Counted from the first letter of the stretch, positions 1 to 7,942 are shown. The stretch is DNA of 64,000 nucleotides from Paraburkholderia dioscoreae (GCF_902459535.1 NZ_LR699553.1:3100001-3164000), one strand, 5' to 3'. Notes: generated by a model not told the origin, from the letters alone. Translations and numbers: made by a program.

Positions 1-546
1 GCGGCCAACACACTCACCATGCGCTTCGTCAACACGGGCCGCGCCGGCGCGGTGTTTCTCGTCTACGCCGCTCACAGTCTCGACGCACCGCGCACCTATA
101 CGGTGGAAGCCGGCAAGCGGCTGCAGGATCCGTTGCCATTGAATGCCGACGGCAGCTACGACTACACGGTGTACGGCCCGAACGGCTTTCTGCGCCGGTT
201 CGCGGGCAAGCCGGTCTCGCGCAGCTGGTGGCATGGTTCGGACATCGCGCGTCCTGAAGTTGCAGAAGGCTACGACGTCTCGAACGGCAACCTGCAATTG
301 CGGCTGGAGAACGTGGGCAGCGCGCGTTGCCAGTTCACGATCGTCAACGCGTACGATCCAGGCAATGCGATCAAGCATTCGGTGCGCGGCGGCGATACCG
401 AACAGCTCTATCTGGATCTGCGTAATGCACATGGCTGGTATGACCTGGCCATCGCGGTCGATACCGATCCGCTGTTCGCGCGGCGCTTTGCCGGACACGT
501 GGAAACCGGCAAGAGCAGCATGAGCGATCCTGCGCTGGGCGCTTGA
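1..546 (+). CDS. Phosphocholine-type phospholipase C, C-terminal part
   Basis: The reading frame is open from the first base of the window, so the gene begins upstream and only its last 181 codons are seen. The fragment reads as two beta-rich repeats of the kind that close bacterial phospholipase C proteins (FVNTGRAGAVFLVY near the start, then LRLENVG and HGWYDLAIAVD). The alkaline-phosphatase-like catalytic domain that hydrolyses phospholipid headgroups would lie outside the window. The family is normally exported by the Tat system. A strong terminator follows 45 bp after the stop. The family call is by recognition of the C-terminal domain only; substrate preference (phosphatidylcholine or sphingomyelin) cannot be judged. 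Confidence 0.8.
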   Translation, partial: AANTLTMRFVNTGRAGAVFLVYAAHSLDAPRTYTVEAGKRLQDPLPLNADGSYDYTVYGPNGFLRRFAGKPVSRSWWHGSDIARPEVAEGYDVSNGNLQLRLENVGSARCQFTIVNAYDPGNAIKHSVRGGDTEQLYLDLRNAHGWYDLAIAVDTDPLFARRFAGHVETGKSSMSDPALGA

Positions 547-591
547 ACCTGGGCTTGAGCTCAGCTTCAGCCGAACGTTCCGGCTAAATAC

Positions 592-630
592 AACGGCCGC
601 TGCGATGAAAAACGCAGCGGCCGTTTTTTA
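592..630 (+). terminator. Rho-independent terminator after phospholipase C
   Basis: A perfect 13-bp stem (592-604 with 613-625) with an 8-nt loop is followed by a T run at 624-629. It lies between the phospholipase gene and the convergent flavin oxidoreductase gene, so it probably ends the plus-strand transcript. Confidence 0.9.
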
Positions 631-662
631 TGCGGCTACCCGAGCGCCTGGGCTCAGCTACG

Positions 663-1952
663 TCATGCAGCCACCGCAGCCGCCAACGACGCGCGCTCCC
701 GCGCCTTCTCGCGAATCGCATCCACGATAAACTCCGCATCGCGCGCGATGCCGGAAAAACGCCCCGAACCCCACGTATGCAGCCACGGCAAGCCGACGAA
801 ATACAAACCGTCGATCGGCGTAATGCCGCGCGTATGCGCCGGATAACCGCGACCGTTGAACACGGGTGCATCCAGCCAGCTGAAGTCCGGCGTAAAACCA
901 ATGCACCAGATGATCGCTGCAATGCCGCTCCCTTCCAGATCAAGCGTAGTGCGCTCCTGTTCCGGACGCCAGACAGGTTCGTACACGCCACCCGCCGGCG
1001 CATCGATCCCGTGCTTTTCGATGAAGCCGTCGATGCTCGCGTTGATCCGGTTATACGTATCGTCGGCGGCATCGAGATTGGCGGCCAGCGTCGGCGCAAA
1101 ATGGAACTGCCCGTCGCGCAGATCGTCGAGCCGGCCATACAGCTCCATGCCCTCGGCGGCGAACTTGCGCAGGTCGATGTCGCGGCCGCCGTCGCGGCCC
1201 GTCACATAGTGATTGGTGTTGTCGCGCACCCCTTCGCGCAACGGATGCTTTTCGACCGGCATATCGTAGTACTGCATGTCTGCGAGCCAGTCGACCACGT
1301 CGCGGCCCCGATAGAAGCGCGCGCAACGCGGCGCCTCGCCCACGGCGAGTACCACCTTGCGGCCGGCCAGATGCAGATCCTCCGCGATCTGCGCGCCGGA
1401 TTGCCCGGTGCCCACCACCATAACCGCGCCTTCAGGCAGCGCCTGCGGGTTGCGATATGCCGACGACTGCAGTTGCACGATCCGCGCGGGCAAGCGCTCC
1501 GCGAGGCGCGGCACGATCGGCGTGTGATAGCCGCCCGAGGCCACCACCACCTGGTCCGCGGCGAAATCGCCCTGCGTCGTCGTGATGGCGTAGACGCCGT
1601 CGTCGCGCTGCCTGACGCGTTTGACTTCCGTGTGCTCCATCACCGGCGCATCGACCTGCGCAATGAAGCCGTCGAGGTACGCAATGATCTCGTCCTTCTT
1701 CATGAAGCCGTGCGGGTCGTCGCCGCGATACGGATAACCGGGCAACGCGCATTGCCAGTTCGGCGTGACCAGACAGAACGCGTCCCAGCGCTGCTCGCGC
1801 CACGTATGTGTCACCGTATTTTTCTCCACGACCAGATGGTCGATGCCGGCCTGCTTGAGGTAATAGCTGACCGACAGACCCGCCTGCCCGCCGCCGATGA
1901 CGAGCACGCTGTAATGGCCCTCGGCGCGCGCGTGATGTGTTGGATTCGACAT
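663..1952 (-). CDS. MSMEG_0569-type flavin-dependent oxidoreductase (last gene of Nit1C cluster)
   Basis: This 429-residue protein resembles flavin monooxygenases. An N-terminal FAD-binding Rossmann motif GGGQAG lies at residues 20-25 and a second dinucleotide motif GTGQSG near residue 185, expected to bind NADPH. The start at 1952 was chosen because AGAGGA lies just upstream and the FAD motif then falls close to the N-terminus; a longer frame reaching 2408 overlaps the upstream genes and is rejected. It lies 26 bp downstream of the MSMEG_0570-like gene and ends the eight-gene operon. Family knowledge links it to nitrogen-starvation nitrilase clusters in cyanobacteria, actinobacteria and proteobacteria. 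Its substrate is unknown; oxygenation of the cluster's nitrile or nitrogenous intermediate is inference. Confidence 0.85.
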   Translation of the reverse strand: MSNPTHHARAEGHYSVLVIGGGQAGLSVSYYLKQAGIDHLVVEKNTVTHTWREQRWDAFCLVTPNWQCALPGYPYRGDDPHGFMKKDEIIAYLDGFIAQVDAPVMEHTEVKRVRQRDDGVYAITTTQGDFAADQVVVASGGYHTPIVPRLAERLPARIVQLQSSAYRNPQALPEGAVMVVGTGQSGAQIAEDLHLAGRKVVLAVGEAPRCARFYRGRDVVDWLADMQYYDMPVEKHPLREGVRDNTNHYVTGRDGGRDIDLRKFAAEGMELYGRLDDLRDGQFHFAPTLAANLDAADDTYNRINASIDGFIEKHGIDAPAGGVYEPVWRPEQERTTLDLEGSGIAAIIWCIGFTPDFSWLDAPVFNGRGYPAHTRGITPIDGLYFVGLPWLHTWGSGRFSGIARDAEFIVDAIREKARERASLAAAVAA

Positions 1953-1978
1953 GATGCGTCCTCTGAAAGAATAAGCGC

Positions 1979-2263
1979 CTAGCTGAATTCGATAACCTTG
2001 ACGGTCGCGTCGGGCCGATCGCGAAAGCGCGCCGCGTCGTGCTCGATCTGCGCAAGCTGATCCAGCGCCGCCGAGCATGCAAAGCCGTACTTCTCGCGCA
2101 CCCGCTCGGACGCGATGCCGAGCGCCTGCCGCGAACGCTCGACGAAATCCTCCAGCGCGTAAGCGTGGCCCGGCGTGAAAAAATCGCCGATCACGAGCGA
2201 AGGCGAATAACAGTTCGCCTCGTCGCCATCGGGCCATTGAATGCGAAAGTGCATGACAGGCAT
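1979..2263 (-). CDS. MSMEG_0570-type nitrogen starvation response protein
   Basis: A 94-residue soluble protein (MHFRIQWPDGDEANCYSPS... in its first part) matching the small MSMEG_0570-type family found only in Nit1-like clusters. The ATG at 2263 has GAGGA 8 bases upstream; a TTG at 2281 would overlap the end of the glycosyltransferase gene and is less likely. No catalytic motif is apparent. It sits between the glycosyltransferase (stop at 2278) and the flavin oxidoreductase, so it belongs to the operon. Function is unknown; a binding or accessory role for the oxidoreductase or glycosyltransferase is only inference from position. Confidence 0.8.
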   Translation of the reverse strand: MPVMHFRIQWPDGDEANCYSPSLVIGDFFTPGHAYALEDFVERSRQALGIASERVREKYGFACSAALDQLAQIEHDAARFRDRPDATVKVIEFS

Positions 2264-2277
2264 CGTTAATCCTCGAA

Positions 2278-3444
2278 TCAATGGGTAAGCAGCGCGCGCT
2301 TCGCGACGAAACGGCGGTACGCGTCCATATGACGCTGTGCGCTCGCCGTCCAGCTGAAGCGCGCGAGCAATGCGGGCACGGCATGCTCGAAGTCGATACC
2401 GCTCTCATTCAACGCACGCACGAGAGCCGCGGCGATCGACTTCGCGTCGAGAGGATCGGCCCAGCAGCAGGTGGTGTCGTCGAGATACTCGGTGAACGGC
2501 GCAATCGACGACACCACCACCGGCGTGCCGCTCGCGAGCGCCTCCAGCACGACGAGACCGAAGCCCTCGCGCAGGGACACCATCGACAGAACATCGGCGC
2601 TTCGAAACAGCGCGGGCATGACGGCGTCTTCGAGCGGCCCGGTCACCACCACGCTTTCATGCGGTCCGATGGAGAGGCCCAACTCGCTCGCCCGTTGCAG
2701 CAGCCGCCGGCTATAGGCGTCGTGGTCGAGCAGGCTCGCGCCACCGGCAATGACGAGTTGCGCTTGCGGCAAACCACTGCGCACGACGGCAAAAGCTTCG
2801 AGTAGCGCCAGCGTGTTCTTGCGCGCTTCGATTCCGCCCACTGCCAGCACTATCGGGCCGCCGTCCAGCCCGAAGCGCTGGAGAACCTGCGCGTCGTGTC
2901 GATCCGCCCGGGAAGAAAACCGCTGAACGTCCACGCCGTTCGGTACGGTGAACGCGTCAATGCGGTACTCCGCCTGCATTTCACGTGTCCACCTATCGCT
3001 CACACACAGCACCTCGTCCGCGTCCTGATATGCGCGGCGCTGCCAGGCCATCAGCCTCGGATCGTCGAAATGATCCAGGTGGTGCACCGTGCGCATGAAA
3101 CCGTGAATGAGGCCTTGCGCTTTCAACTCGGCGAGTGCGTTGCCGCTGATACCGTCTTGCGCGTGCAGCACGTCGAACGCCGCGTCATGCCCGATCAACG
3201 CGCGCCGGAAGGCATCGATCCGCGCTTCGACCATTGCAACCGTATTGCCCTGCGCCAGAACGACAGGCGCATACACCACACGGCAAGGCGGCAGACGAAA
3301 CAACGTCTCGCCGCGCGCGGCCGGCACGAACACTGTCACGTCGTGGCCGAGCGCGGTCAACGCCGACGCCAGTTCGAGCGTGTGCACCACACCGCCGCGC
3401 GGATTGACCGAATGCGTGAGCAAGGCGATACGCAGCGCGCTCAT
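2278..3444 (-). CDS. MSMEG_0565-type GT4 glycosyltransferase
   Basis: A 388-residue GT-B-fold glycosyltransferase. The N-terminal domain opens with LLTHSVNPRGGVVHTLELA, the glycine-rich acceptor-side loop. The C-terminal domain has the GT4 nucleotide-sugar motif EX7E in REGFGLVVLEAL near residue 290. The ATG overlaps the stop of the AIR-synthase-like gene by 4 bp (ATGA at 3441-3444), indicating translational coupling. In Nit1-like clusters this gene is a constant partner, which suggests the pathway makes or modifies a glycosylated small molecule. Donor and acceptor are unknown. Confidence 0.87.
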   Translation of the reverse strand: MSALRIALLTHSVNPRGGVVHTLELASALTALGHDVTVFVPAARGETLFRLPPCRVVYAPVVLAQGNTVAMVEARIDAFRRALIGHDAAFDVLHAQDGISGNALAELKAQGLIHGFMRTVHHLDHFDDPRLMAWQRRAYQDADEVLCVSDRWTREMQAEYRIDAFTVPNGVDVQRFSSRADRHDAQVLQRFGLDGGPIVLAVGGIEARKNTLALLEAFAVVRSGLPQAQLVIAGGASLLDHDAYSRRLLQRASELGLSIGPHESVVVTGPLEDAVMPALFRSADVLSMVSLREGFGLVVLEALASGTPVVVSSIAPFTEYLDDTTCCWADPLDAKSIAAALVRALNESGIDFEHAVPALLARFSWTASAQRHMDAYRRFVAKRALLTH

Positions 3445-4424
3445 TTCACCTCATCCTTTCCGACAATGAACGGCTCACGCTGGAAGTCCCATAACGTGGC
3501 GACGTCATTCTGTCGATGCAGGACCACCTGGCTCGTTGCGTCAACGGAACCGATCACTGAGCATGCAAGCGAGCGGGCGTCGAACTTCGCCCGTACGGTC
3601 TCCACATGCTCGGGCCGCACGGACAGCAAATAACCGAAACTCGGAAACGCGGTCACCCATCGTTCGAGCGGCACACCCTCAGGCTTCGGAATGCACGCGA
3701 GATCGATCCGCGCCCCTACCTGCGAACATTCGAGCAGCATCAGCGCGGTGCCGAGCGTGCCCGCCATGCTGATATCCTTCGCGGCATCGCACAGACCGCC
3801 TTCGGCCAGTTGCGGCAGCAGTTCGAGGTCGGCGCGCAGACGTTCGGGCGGCGCCCCCACCGAAGCATTCCAGAACGGATACGGCTCTTCGAAGCGGCCG
3901 CGCAGATCGACCGCCATCATCAGGCTGTCGCCCGGTTTCGCGTTGAAGCTCGACAGCAGCGCCCTGGCGCGGCCGATAATCGATACCGCCAATTGCGCCG
4001 CCTCGCTGCGCGTATTCGTGTGGCCGCCGACAATCGGCACGCCGTACGCAACCGAAGCCGCCGCCATACCCGCCAGCACTTCCTCCGCAGCGCCAATGCC
4101 CTGGCTCCACAGCGCGTCCACCACTGCCAGCGGACGTCCGCCCATTGCATAGATATCGCTGACGTTCACCATCACGCTGCTATAGCCGGCGAACCAGGGC
4201 ATCGCGCTCACGAAATCGCTGACCATGCCTTCGATCGCGAAGAGCAGATAGCCGTCGCCATCGGCGAGCGCGGCGCAGTCGTCGCCGAGCGCCACGGCCT
4301 GCGCGAGATCGCGCGTGCCGCGCGGCAAGCGCTTCGCCAGCGAGCCGACGACATCCACGATATCGGTCTTGTGGCGGAACCCGCGGCTTTCGCGCAAGCC
4401 GGCGACCAGATCGGCGACCGTCAT
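3441..4424 (-). CDS. Sll0787-type AIR synthase-like protein
   Basis: A 327-residue protein with the PurM/AIR-synthase fold. The N-terminal segment has LGDDCAAL near residues 47-54, the conserved Asp-rich ATP/Mg site of the superfamily, and GGHTNTRSEAAQLAVSIIG near residue 130. Relatives (PurM, SelD, ThiL, HypE) activate oxygen atoms with ATP, so an ATP-dependent phosphorylation or dehydration step is plausible. It is tied to its neighbours by ATGA overlaps at both ends (4421-4424 and 3441-3444). HypE, which makes a nitrile ligand by dehydrating a thiocarboxamide, is a relevant analogy beside a nitrilase, but this is inference. Confidence 0.85.
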   Translation of the reverse strand: MTVADLVAGLRESRGFRHKTDIVDVVGSLAKRLPRGTRDLAQAVALGDDCAALADGDGYLLFAIEGMVSDFVSAMPWFAGYSSVMVNVSDIYAMGGRPLAVVDALWSQGIGAAEEVLAGMAAASVAYGVPIVGGHTNTRSEAAQLAVSIIGRARALLSSFNAKPGDSLMMAVDLRGRFEEPYPFWNASVGAPPERLRADLELLPQLAEGGLCDAAKDISMAGTLGTALMLLECSQVGARIDLACIPKPEGVPLERWVTAFPSFGYLLSVRPEHVETVRAKFDARSLACSVIGSVDATSQVVLHRQNDVATLWDFQREPFIVGKDEVK

Positions 4425-5026
4425 GCCGCGCTCCGCTCACGCTCACGACGGCGCGACAGCGGCTGCGACTGCGTGACAAAGCCGCCATAAGGAGTCGCAC
4501 ACGGAGGATACCGGTCCAGCTGCGCCTGCATCAGATGATGCGGTCTGCCGAGCAGGGTTTCCTCCGCGAGTACGTCCCAATACATTGCGCGAAAGAGCGG
4601 CACATTCTGACTCTGCACATGCGCGAGGAACGTCTCGCAGCCGAGCGCATGCGCGCTGCTCACCGCGAGACGAATCAGCGTCGCGCCGATCTTTCCATGC
4701 CGGCGAAATGCCGCATGCACGGCGAGCCGCGAACCGAACCACACGTTGTCGTGATCGCGATGAATGCGCACGGTGCCGACCACCTGTTCCGGCATACCGC
4801 CGAGGCAACTCACCGCCACCAGTTGCTGCGCGTGCTGATCGATCTCGTCGCAATCATCGCCGATAAAAATGCCCTGCTCGATGCAGAAGACCGCGCGCCG
4901 CAACCTGAACGCCTCTTCGGCTTCCCAATTCAACGTGGTCCACTTGATACGGAATTCGCTCGGCGCATACGGCGCGAAACCCATGTCGCCGTCCAGCGCC
5001 TCACCTGCGATCGCTTCACCGAACAT
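4421..5026 (-). CDS. MSMEG_0567/Sll0786-type N-acetyltransferase
   Basis: A 201-residue GNAT-fold protein. The acetyl-CoA-binding loop reads RRHGKIGATLIRLA near residues 108-121. The C-terminal tail beyond about residue 165 (RYPPCATPYGGF) is proline- and cysteine-containing and outside the normal GNAT core. The ATG at 5026 has GAGGAG in front and begins 2 bp after the stop of the radical SAM gene. The longer frame to 5068 runs into that gene and was not used. It is part of the Nit1C operon; the acceptor amine is unknown. Confidence 0.85.
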   Translation of the reverse strand: MFGEAIAGEALDGDMGFAPYAPSEFRIKWTTLNWEAEEAFRLRRAVFCIEQGIFIGDDCDEIDQHAQQLVAVSCLGGMPEQVVGTVRIHRDHDNVWFGSRLAVHAAFRRHGKIGATLIRLAVSSAHALGCETFLAHVQSQNVPLFRAMYWDVLAEETLLGRPHHLMQAQLDRYPPCATPYGGFVTQSQPLSRRRERERSAA

Positions 5027-5028
5027 GA

Positions 5029-6141
5029 TCACTCCTCGTACGACGACAGCGACGAACACGCGCCGCATTTACCGCAGCCCGCCTTGATATCGCTCGAACG
5101 CATGGCCGCGGCATTGAGCATGCCGCCAAGCGGCTGTAAAACCGACTTCATGAATTCGGGCGTGGGCGCCGGATGATCTTCGAGCGGCGTACCGCTAATC
5201 GGCACGAACGGCACGACGAACGGATAGACGCCGAGCTCGATCAACTCGCGCGACATCGCCAGAATCGCCTCGGCGCTGTCGCCTAGTCCCGCGAGAACAT
5301 AGGTGCTGACCTGGCCGCGTCCGAATACCGCCACCGCGGACTTGAACGCTTCCATGTAGCGCGACAGCGGCACGCTCGCCTTGCCCGGCATGATGCGTTC
5401 GCGCAATTCGGGCGTCACGACCTCCAGGTGCATGCCGAGTGTGTCGATGCCGCTCGCTTTCATGCGCGCGAACCAGCGGTCGTCGTCCGGCGGCTCGCAT
5501 TGTGCCTGGATCGGCAGATCGACCGCCGCCTTGATCGCAAACGCGCTCTCGCACAGAATCTGCGCGCCGCGATCCGGCGTGGGTGGCGTGCCGGTGGTCA
5601 GCACCATATGCTTCACGCCGTCGAGCAGCACGGCCGCGCGCGCCACTTCCGCCAGTTGCTCGGGCGTCTTGCGCGCAATCGTGCGGCCCGCCGCGAGCGA
5701 CTGCCCGATCGCGCAGAACTTGCAGCTCTTGCGCCGGCTCTCATAGCGAATACAGGTTTGCAATACGGTAGTCGCCAGTACGTCCGCGCTATGCAATGTG
5801 GCGATATGCGAGTACGGCACGCCGTCGAGCGTCTGCATGCCGTAAAAACGCGGCGACTTCGGAAAGCTGATACTGGCAATCGGAATCGTGCCGCGCATCA
5901 GCGCACTCGAACCACTGGCATCCGGTGTTTGCGCGACGAACGGAGAGTGCCATGCGGTACTCGTATGCACGGGCACCATGATCGTCACGCCATCCACCGT
6001 CACCGCCTTGTGGTCCGACGGGCCCGCGCCGCCGCGCCGGCTCGCCGCGCCCGAATCTGGCGATACGAGCCGCAAACCGGCCGACTGCAATTCAGTCATC
6101 AATTGCCGGCTCTCTGCCGACAGCGGTTCGCTGGCGTTCAT
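5029..6141 (-). CDS. MSMEG_0568-type radical SAM protein
   Basis: A 370-residue protein with a radical-SAM-like core. The cluster-binding cysteines appear as C130, C140 and C143, that is CX9CX2C rather than the classical CX3CX2C. A second cysteine set, C356, C359 and C362 (CX2CX2C), lies just before the C-terminus and could hold an auxiliary Fe-S cluster. The layout resembles biotin-synthase-like enzymes (TTGTPPTPDRGAQIL and LEVVTPELRERIMPGKA segments). The start at 6141 follows an excellent ribosome site, AAGGAGG, 5 bases upstream; it lies 50 bp inside the nitrilase gene. It sits centrally in the Nit1C cluster. Reaction unknown. Confidence 0.88.
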   Translation of the reverse strand: MNASEPLSAESRQLMTELQSAGLRLVSPDSGAASRRGGAGPSDHKAVTVDGVTIMVPVHTSTAWHSPFVAQTPDASGSSALMRGTIPIASISFPKSPRFYGMQTLDGVPYSHIATLHSADVLATTVLQTCIRYESRRKSCKFCAIGQSLAAGRTIARKTPEQLAEVARAAVLLDGVKHMVLTTGTPPTPDRGAQILCESAFAIKAAVDLPIQAQCEPPDDDRWFARMKASGIDTLGMHLEVVTPELRERIMPGKASVPLSRYMEAFKSAVAVFGRGQVSTYVLAGLGDSAEAILAMSRELIELGVYPFVVPFVPISGTPLEDHPAPTPEFMKSVLQPLGGMLNAAAMRSSDIKAGCGKCGACSSLSSYEE

Positions 6142-7138
6142 CGCATCCTCCTTCGGTTGAATTGAAATCGGCGCCCGGGACAACCGGCCACGCCTGCATC
6201 GGCGCCACGGTTTCCGCGGGCCGCCGGTTGATGGCGAGGCTCAGCAATTCGGGCCGCGCGTAATGTCCGACTGAATCCATCATGCGTTTGCGCTTGGTGA
6301 TCAAGGCCATGTCGAGATCGGCGATCACCATGCCTTCGCCCTCGCGCAACGGCTCGGCAAGATGCTGGCCTTCCGGAGACACGATCGCGGTATTGCAGCC
6401 CCCGCGCAGCGCCCTCTGCAGATTCGTATCCGGAGTCACCGACGCAATCTGCGCTTCGCTCAGCCATCCCGTTGCATTGACGACGAAGCATCCCGATTCC
6501 AGCGCGTGATGGCGGATCGTCACCTCGATCTGGTCGGCGAAGATCGGCCCCACCAGCGAGCCGGGAAACTGGCTGCAATGAATCTCTTCGTGCTGCGTCA
6601 TCAACGCATAACGCGCGAGCGGGTTGTAATGCTCCCAGCAGGCGAGCGCGCCCACGCGTGCCACCGCGGTGCGCGCCACCGTCAGCCCGGCCGCGTCGCC
6701 TTGCCCCCAGATCATCCGTTCATGAAACGTGGGAGTGATCTTGCGGCGCTTGAGTACGATCTGGCCATCCACGTCGAAGATCAATTGCGTGTTGTAAAGG
6801 CTGCCGTGATCGCGCTCGTTGACGCCGAGCACCACCACCATCCGATGCAAACGCGCCTGCTCGGCCACCGCCTGCGTCACGGGGCCCGGCACCACCACGG
6901 CCTCTTCGTAGAGTTTCATGTGATCGGCGCCGGAGGCGACGGGCGGCCGCACGAAAGAGAAGTACGGGTAATACGGCACGAAGGTTTCGGGAAATACGAT
7001 CAGTTGCACGCCTTCGCGCGCCGCCTGTGCGATTGCCTCGCAGACCTTCTCGAGCGTGCCGCCGCTGCGCTCGAAGTCCGGTGCGATCTGGACCGCGGCG
7101 GCGCGCACGATGCGCTTGCCGGTCGATTTGTCGGACAT
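6092..7138 (-). CDS. Nit6803/Nit1-type nitrilase
   Basis: A carbon-nitrogen hydrolase of about 348 residues with the catalytic triad Glu51 (FPET), Lys133 (RRKITPT) and Cys167 (ACWEH). It converts nitriles to carboxylates and ammonia; family members linked to Nit1C clusters have been connected to growth on cyanide as a nitrogen source. The ATG at 7138 was preferred, but a GTG at 7147 in the same frame with AAAGG upstream is possible. The last 16 codons overlap the radical SAM gene start, a tail likely dispensable for the core fold. It is the second gene of the operon, 19 bp after the Sll0783-like gene. Confidence 0.92.
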   Translation of the reverse strand: MSDKSTGKRIVRAAAVQIAPDFERSGGTLEKVCEAIAQAAREGVQLIVFPETFVPYYPYFSFVRPPVASGADHMKLYEEAVVVPGPVTQAVAEQARLHRMVVVLGVNERDHGSLYNTQLIFDVDGQIVLKRRKITPTFHERMIWGQGDAAGLTVARTAVARVGALACWEHYNPLARYALMTQHEEIHCSQFPGSLVGPIFADQIEVTIRHHALESGCFVVNATGWLSEAQIASVTPDTNLQRALRGGCNTAIVSPEGQHLAEPLREGEGMVIADLDMALITKRKRMMDSVGHYARPELLSLAINRRPAETVAPMQAWPVVPGADFNSTEGGCDERQRTAVGREPAIDD

Positions 7139-7157
7139 GGTGGTCACTCGCCTTTCG

Positions 7158-7640
7158 TCAAACCGTCCAGGTGTGGATGACCAGCGCGTTGTCCTTGCGG
7201 TGAAGCAACTGGATGTCGAGCACGTCGAGTGGGCTGATGGGACGAATGCCTTCGATCAGCGAGGCTTCGCCGTGTCCGTACAGCGCCTGCAGTGCGAAGC
7301 GGCATGCGTAGACCTTGCCGCCTTCTTCCATGAACTTCGTCAGTTGCTTGTTGAAGTTCAGATGGCCGGGGAACGCTTCGTCGCCGAGCGTCGGAAAGCC
7401 GCGTTGCAGACCGAGCGTCACGCCCGGCCCGTAGAGCAATACCGATGTTTCGAAGCCCTTGCGTTGCAGGCGCGTGGCCTGCAGCAGATTGACGAAGCCG
7501 ATCGAGCCTTCGAAGGCGACGGTATGAAACGTGACGAGCGCCTTCTCGCCCGGCTCGGCTTTCACGTCTTCAAAGACTTTCTCCTCATAGTCGACAAGGT
7601 AATCGCCTTTCTGATGCAGCGGTTTGTTGACGGCTGGCAT
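7158..7640 (-). CDS. MSMEG_0572/Sll0783-type nitrogen starvation response protein
   Basis: First gene of the Nit1C operon: 160 residues, soluble, with a DsrE/DsrF-like look (ALVTFHTVAFEGSIGFVNLL in the first third, then KVYACRFALQALYG with one cysteine). The cyanobacterial homologue Sll0783 is known to be strongly induced by nitrogen starvation and to affect polyhydroxybutyrate synthesis; the biochemical role is unknown. GGAGAG lies 5 bases before the ATG. The predicted sigma-54 promoter at 7708-7723 would give a leader of about 57 bases. Confidence 0.88.
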   Translation of the reverse strand: MPAVNKPLHQKGDYLVDYEEKVFEDVKAEPGEKALVTFHTVAFEGSIGFVNLLQATRLQRKGFETSVLLYGPGVTLGLQRGFPTLGDEAFPGHLNFNKQLTKFMEEGGKVYACRFALQALYGHGEASLIEGIRPISPLDVLDIQLLHRKDNALVIHTWTV

Positions 7641-7707
7641 GACACTCTCCGATCAGGTTTGCTAAGTAAAAGAAGGTGCGCGTTCAGGTACTGCGCGCTT
7701 CTTCCAA

Positions 7708-7723
7708 TGCAACGGCCGTGCCA
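7708..7723 (-). promoter_or_regulatory. Sigma-54 promoter of the Nit1C operon
   Basis: Read on the minus strand the site is TGGCACG-N4-TTGCA, an exact match to the RpoN consensus: the -24 element lies at 7723-7717 and the -12 element at 7712-7708. Transcription would start near 7697, 57 bases before the ATG at 7640. RpoN promoters need an enhancer-binding activator; an NtrC-like dyad lies upstream. Confidence 0.88.
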
Positions 7724-7750
7724 TTGATCGGCCATGCCAATGCGATCAAT
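7723..7750. promoter_or_regulatory. Inverted repeat ATTGATCG-N12-CGATCAAT
   Basis: Two perfect 8-bp arms (7723-7730 and 7743-7750). The proximal arm touches the -24 element of the sigma-54 promoter. The same 8-mer occurs as a second inverted pair at 7921-7942. It is a likely operator for the divergently encoded MocR regulator or another nitrogen-linked factor. Confidence 0.5.
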
Positions 7751-7842
7751 CAGCAATCAATTCCGTCTCGATTCGAAATGCGACGTGAAAATTTTTTGGC
7801 GCGAAGGTTGCATACAGTCCGCTAATCCCGCGCAAACGCCTT

Positions 7843-7863
7843 TGGTGCGGCTTTACCGCACCA
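7843..7863. promoter_or_regulatory. Perfect 8-bp inverted repeat
   Basis: TGGTGCGG (7843-7850) and CCGCACCA (7856-7863) flank 5 bases. The arms point the opposite way from an NtrC dyad, and the second arm overlaps the NtrC-like site, so it may be a separate operator or a composite element. Confidence 0.4.
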
Positions 7864-7872
7864 GCCATGTGC
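7858..7872. promoter_or_regulatory. NtrC-like binding site
   Basis: GCACC-N5-TGTGC matches the NtrC dyad GCACC-N5-GGTGC at 9 of 10 positions. Its centre is about 168 bp upstream of the predicted sigma-54 start site, a normal enhancer distance. Together with the RpoN promoter it suggests nitrogen-limitation control. Confidence 0.55.
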
Positions 7873-7920
7873 GATTTGCGCAGCCGAACGTGTCGGCGTG
7901 GTGCAGTCATTCACCACAGT

Positions 7921-7942
7921 CGATCAATCCGATCATTGATCG
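7921..7942. promoter_or_regulatory. Inverted repeat CGATCAAT-N6-ATTGATCG
   Basis: Perfect 8-bp arms (7921-7928 and 7935-7942), 49 bp before the MocR start codon. Its half-sites are identical to those at 7723-7750, in the reversed arrangement. Probable autoregulatory operator of the MocR gene. Confidence 0.5.

Noticed and set aside
7843..7863. TGGTGCGG-N5-CCGCACCA considered as the NtrC site
   Set aside because: NtrC dyads run GCAC outward to GTGC; these arms have the opposite polarity. The overlapping 7858-7872 site has the right polarity and was kept instead.
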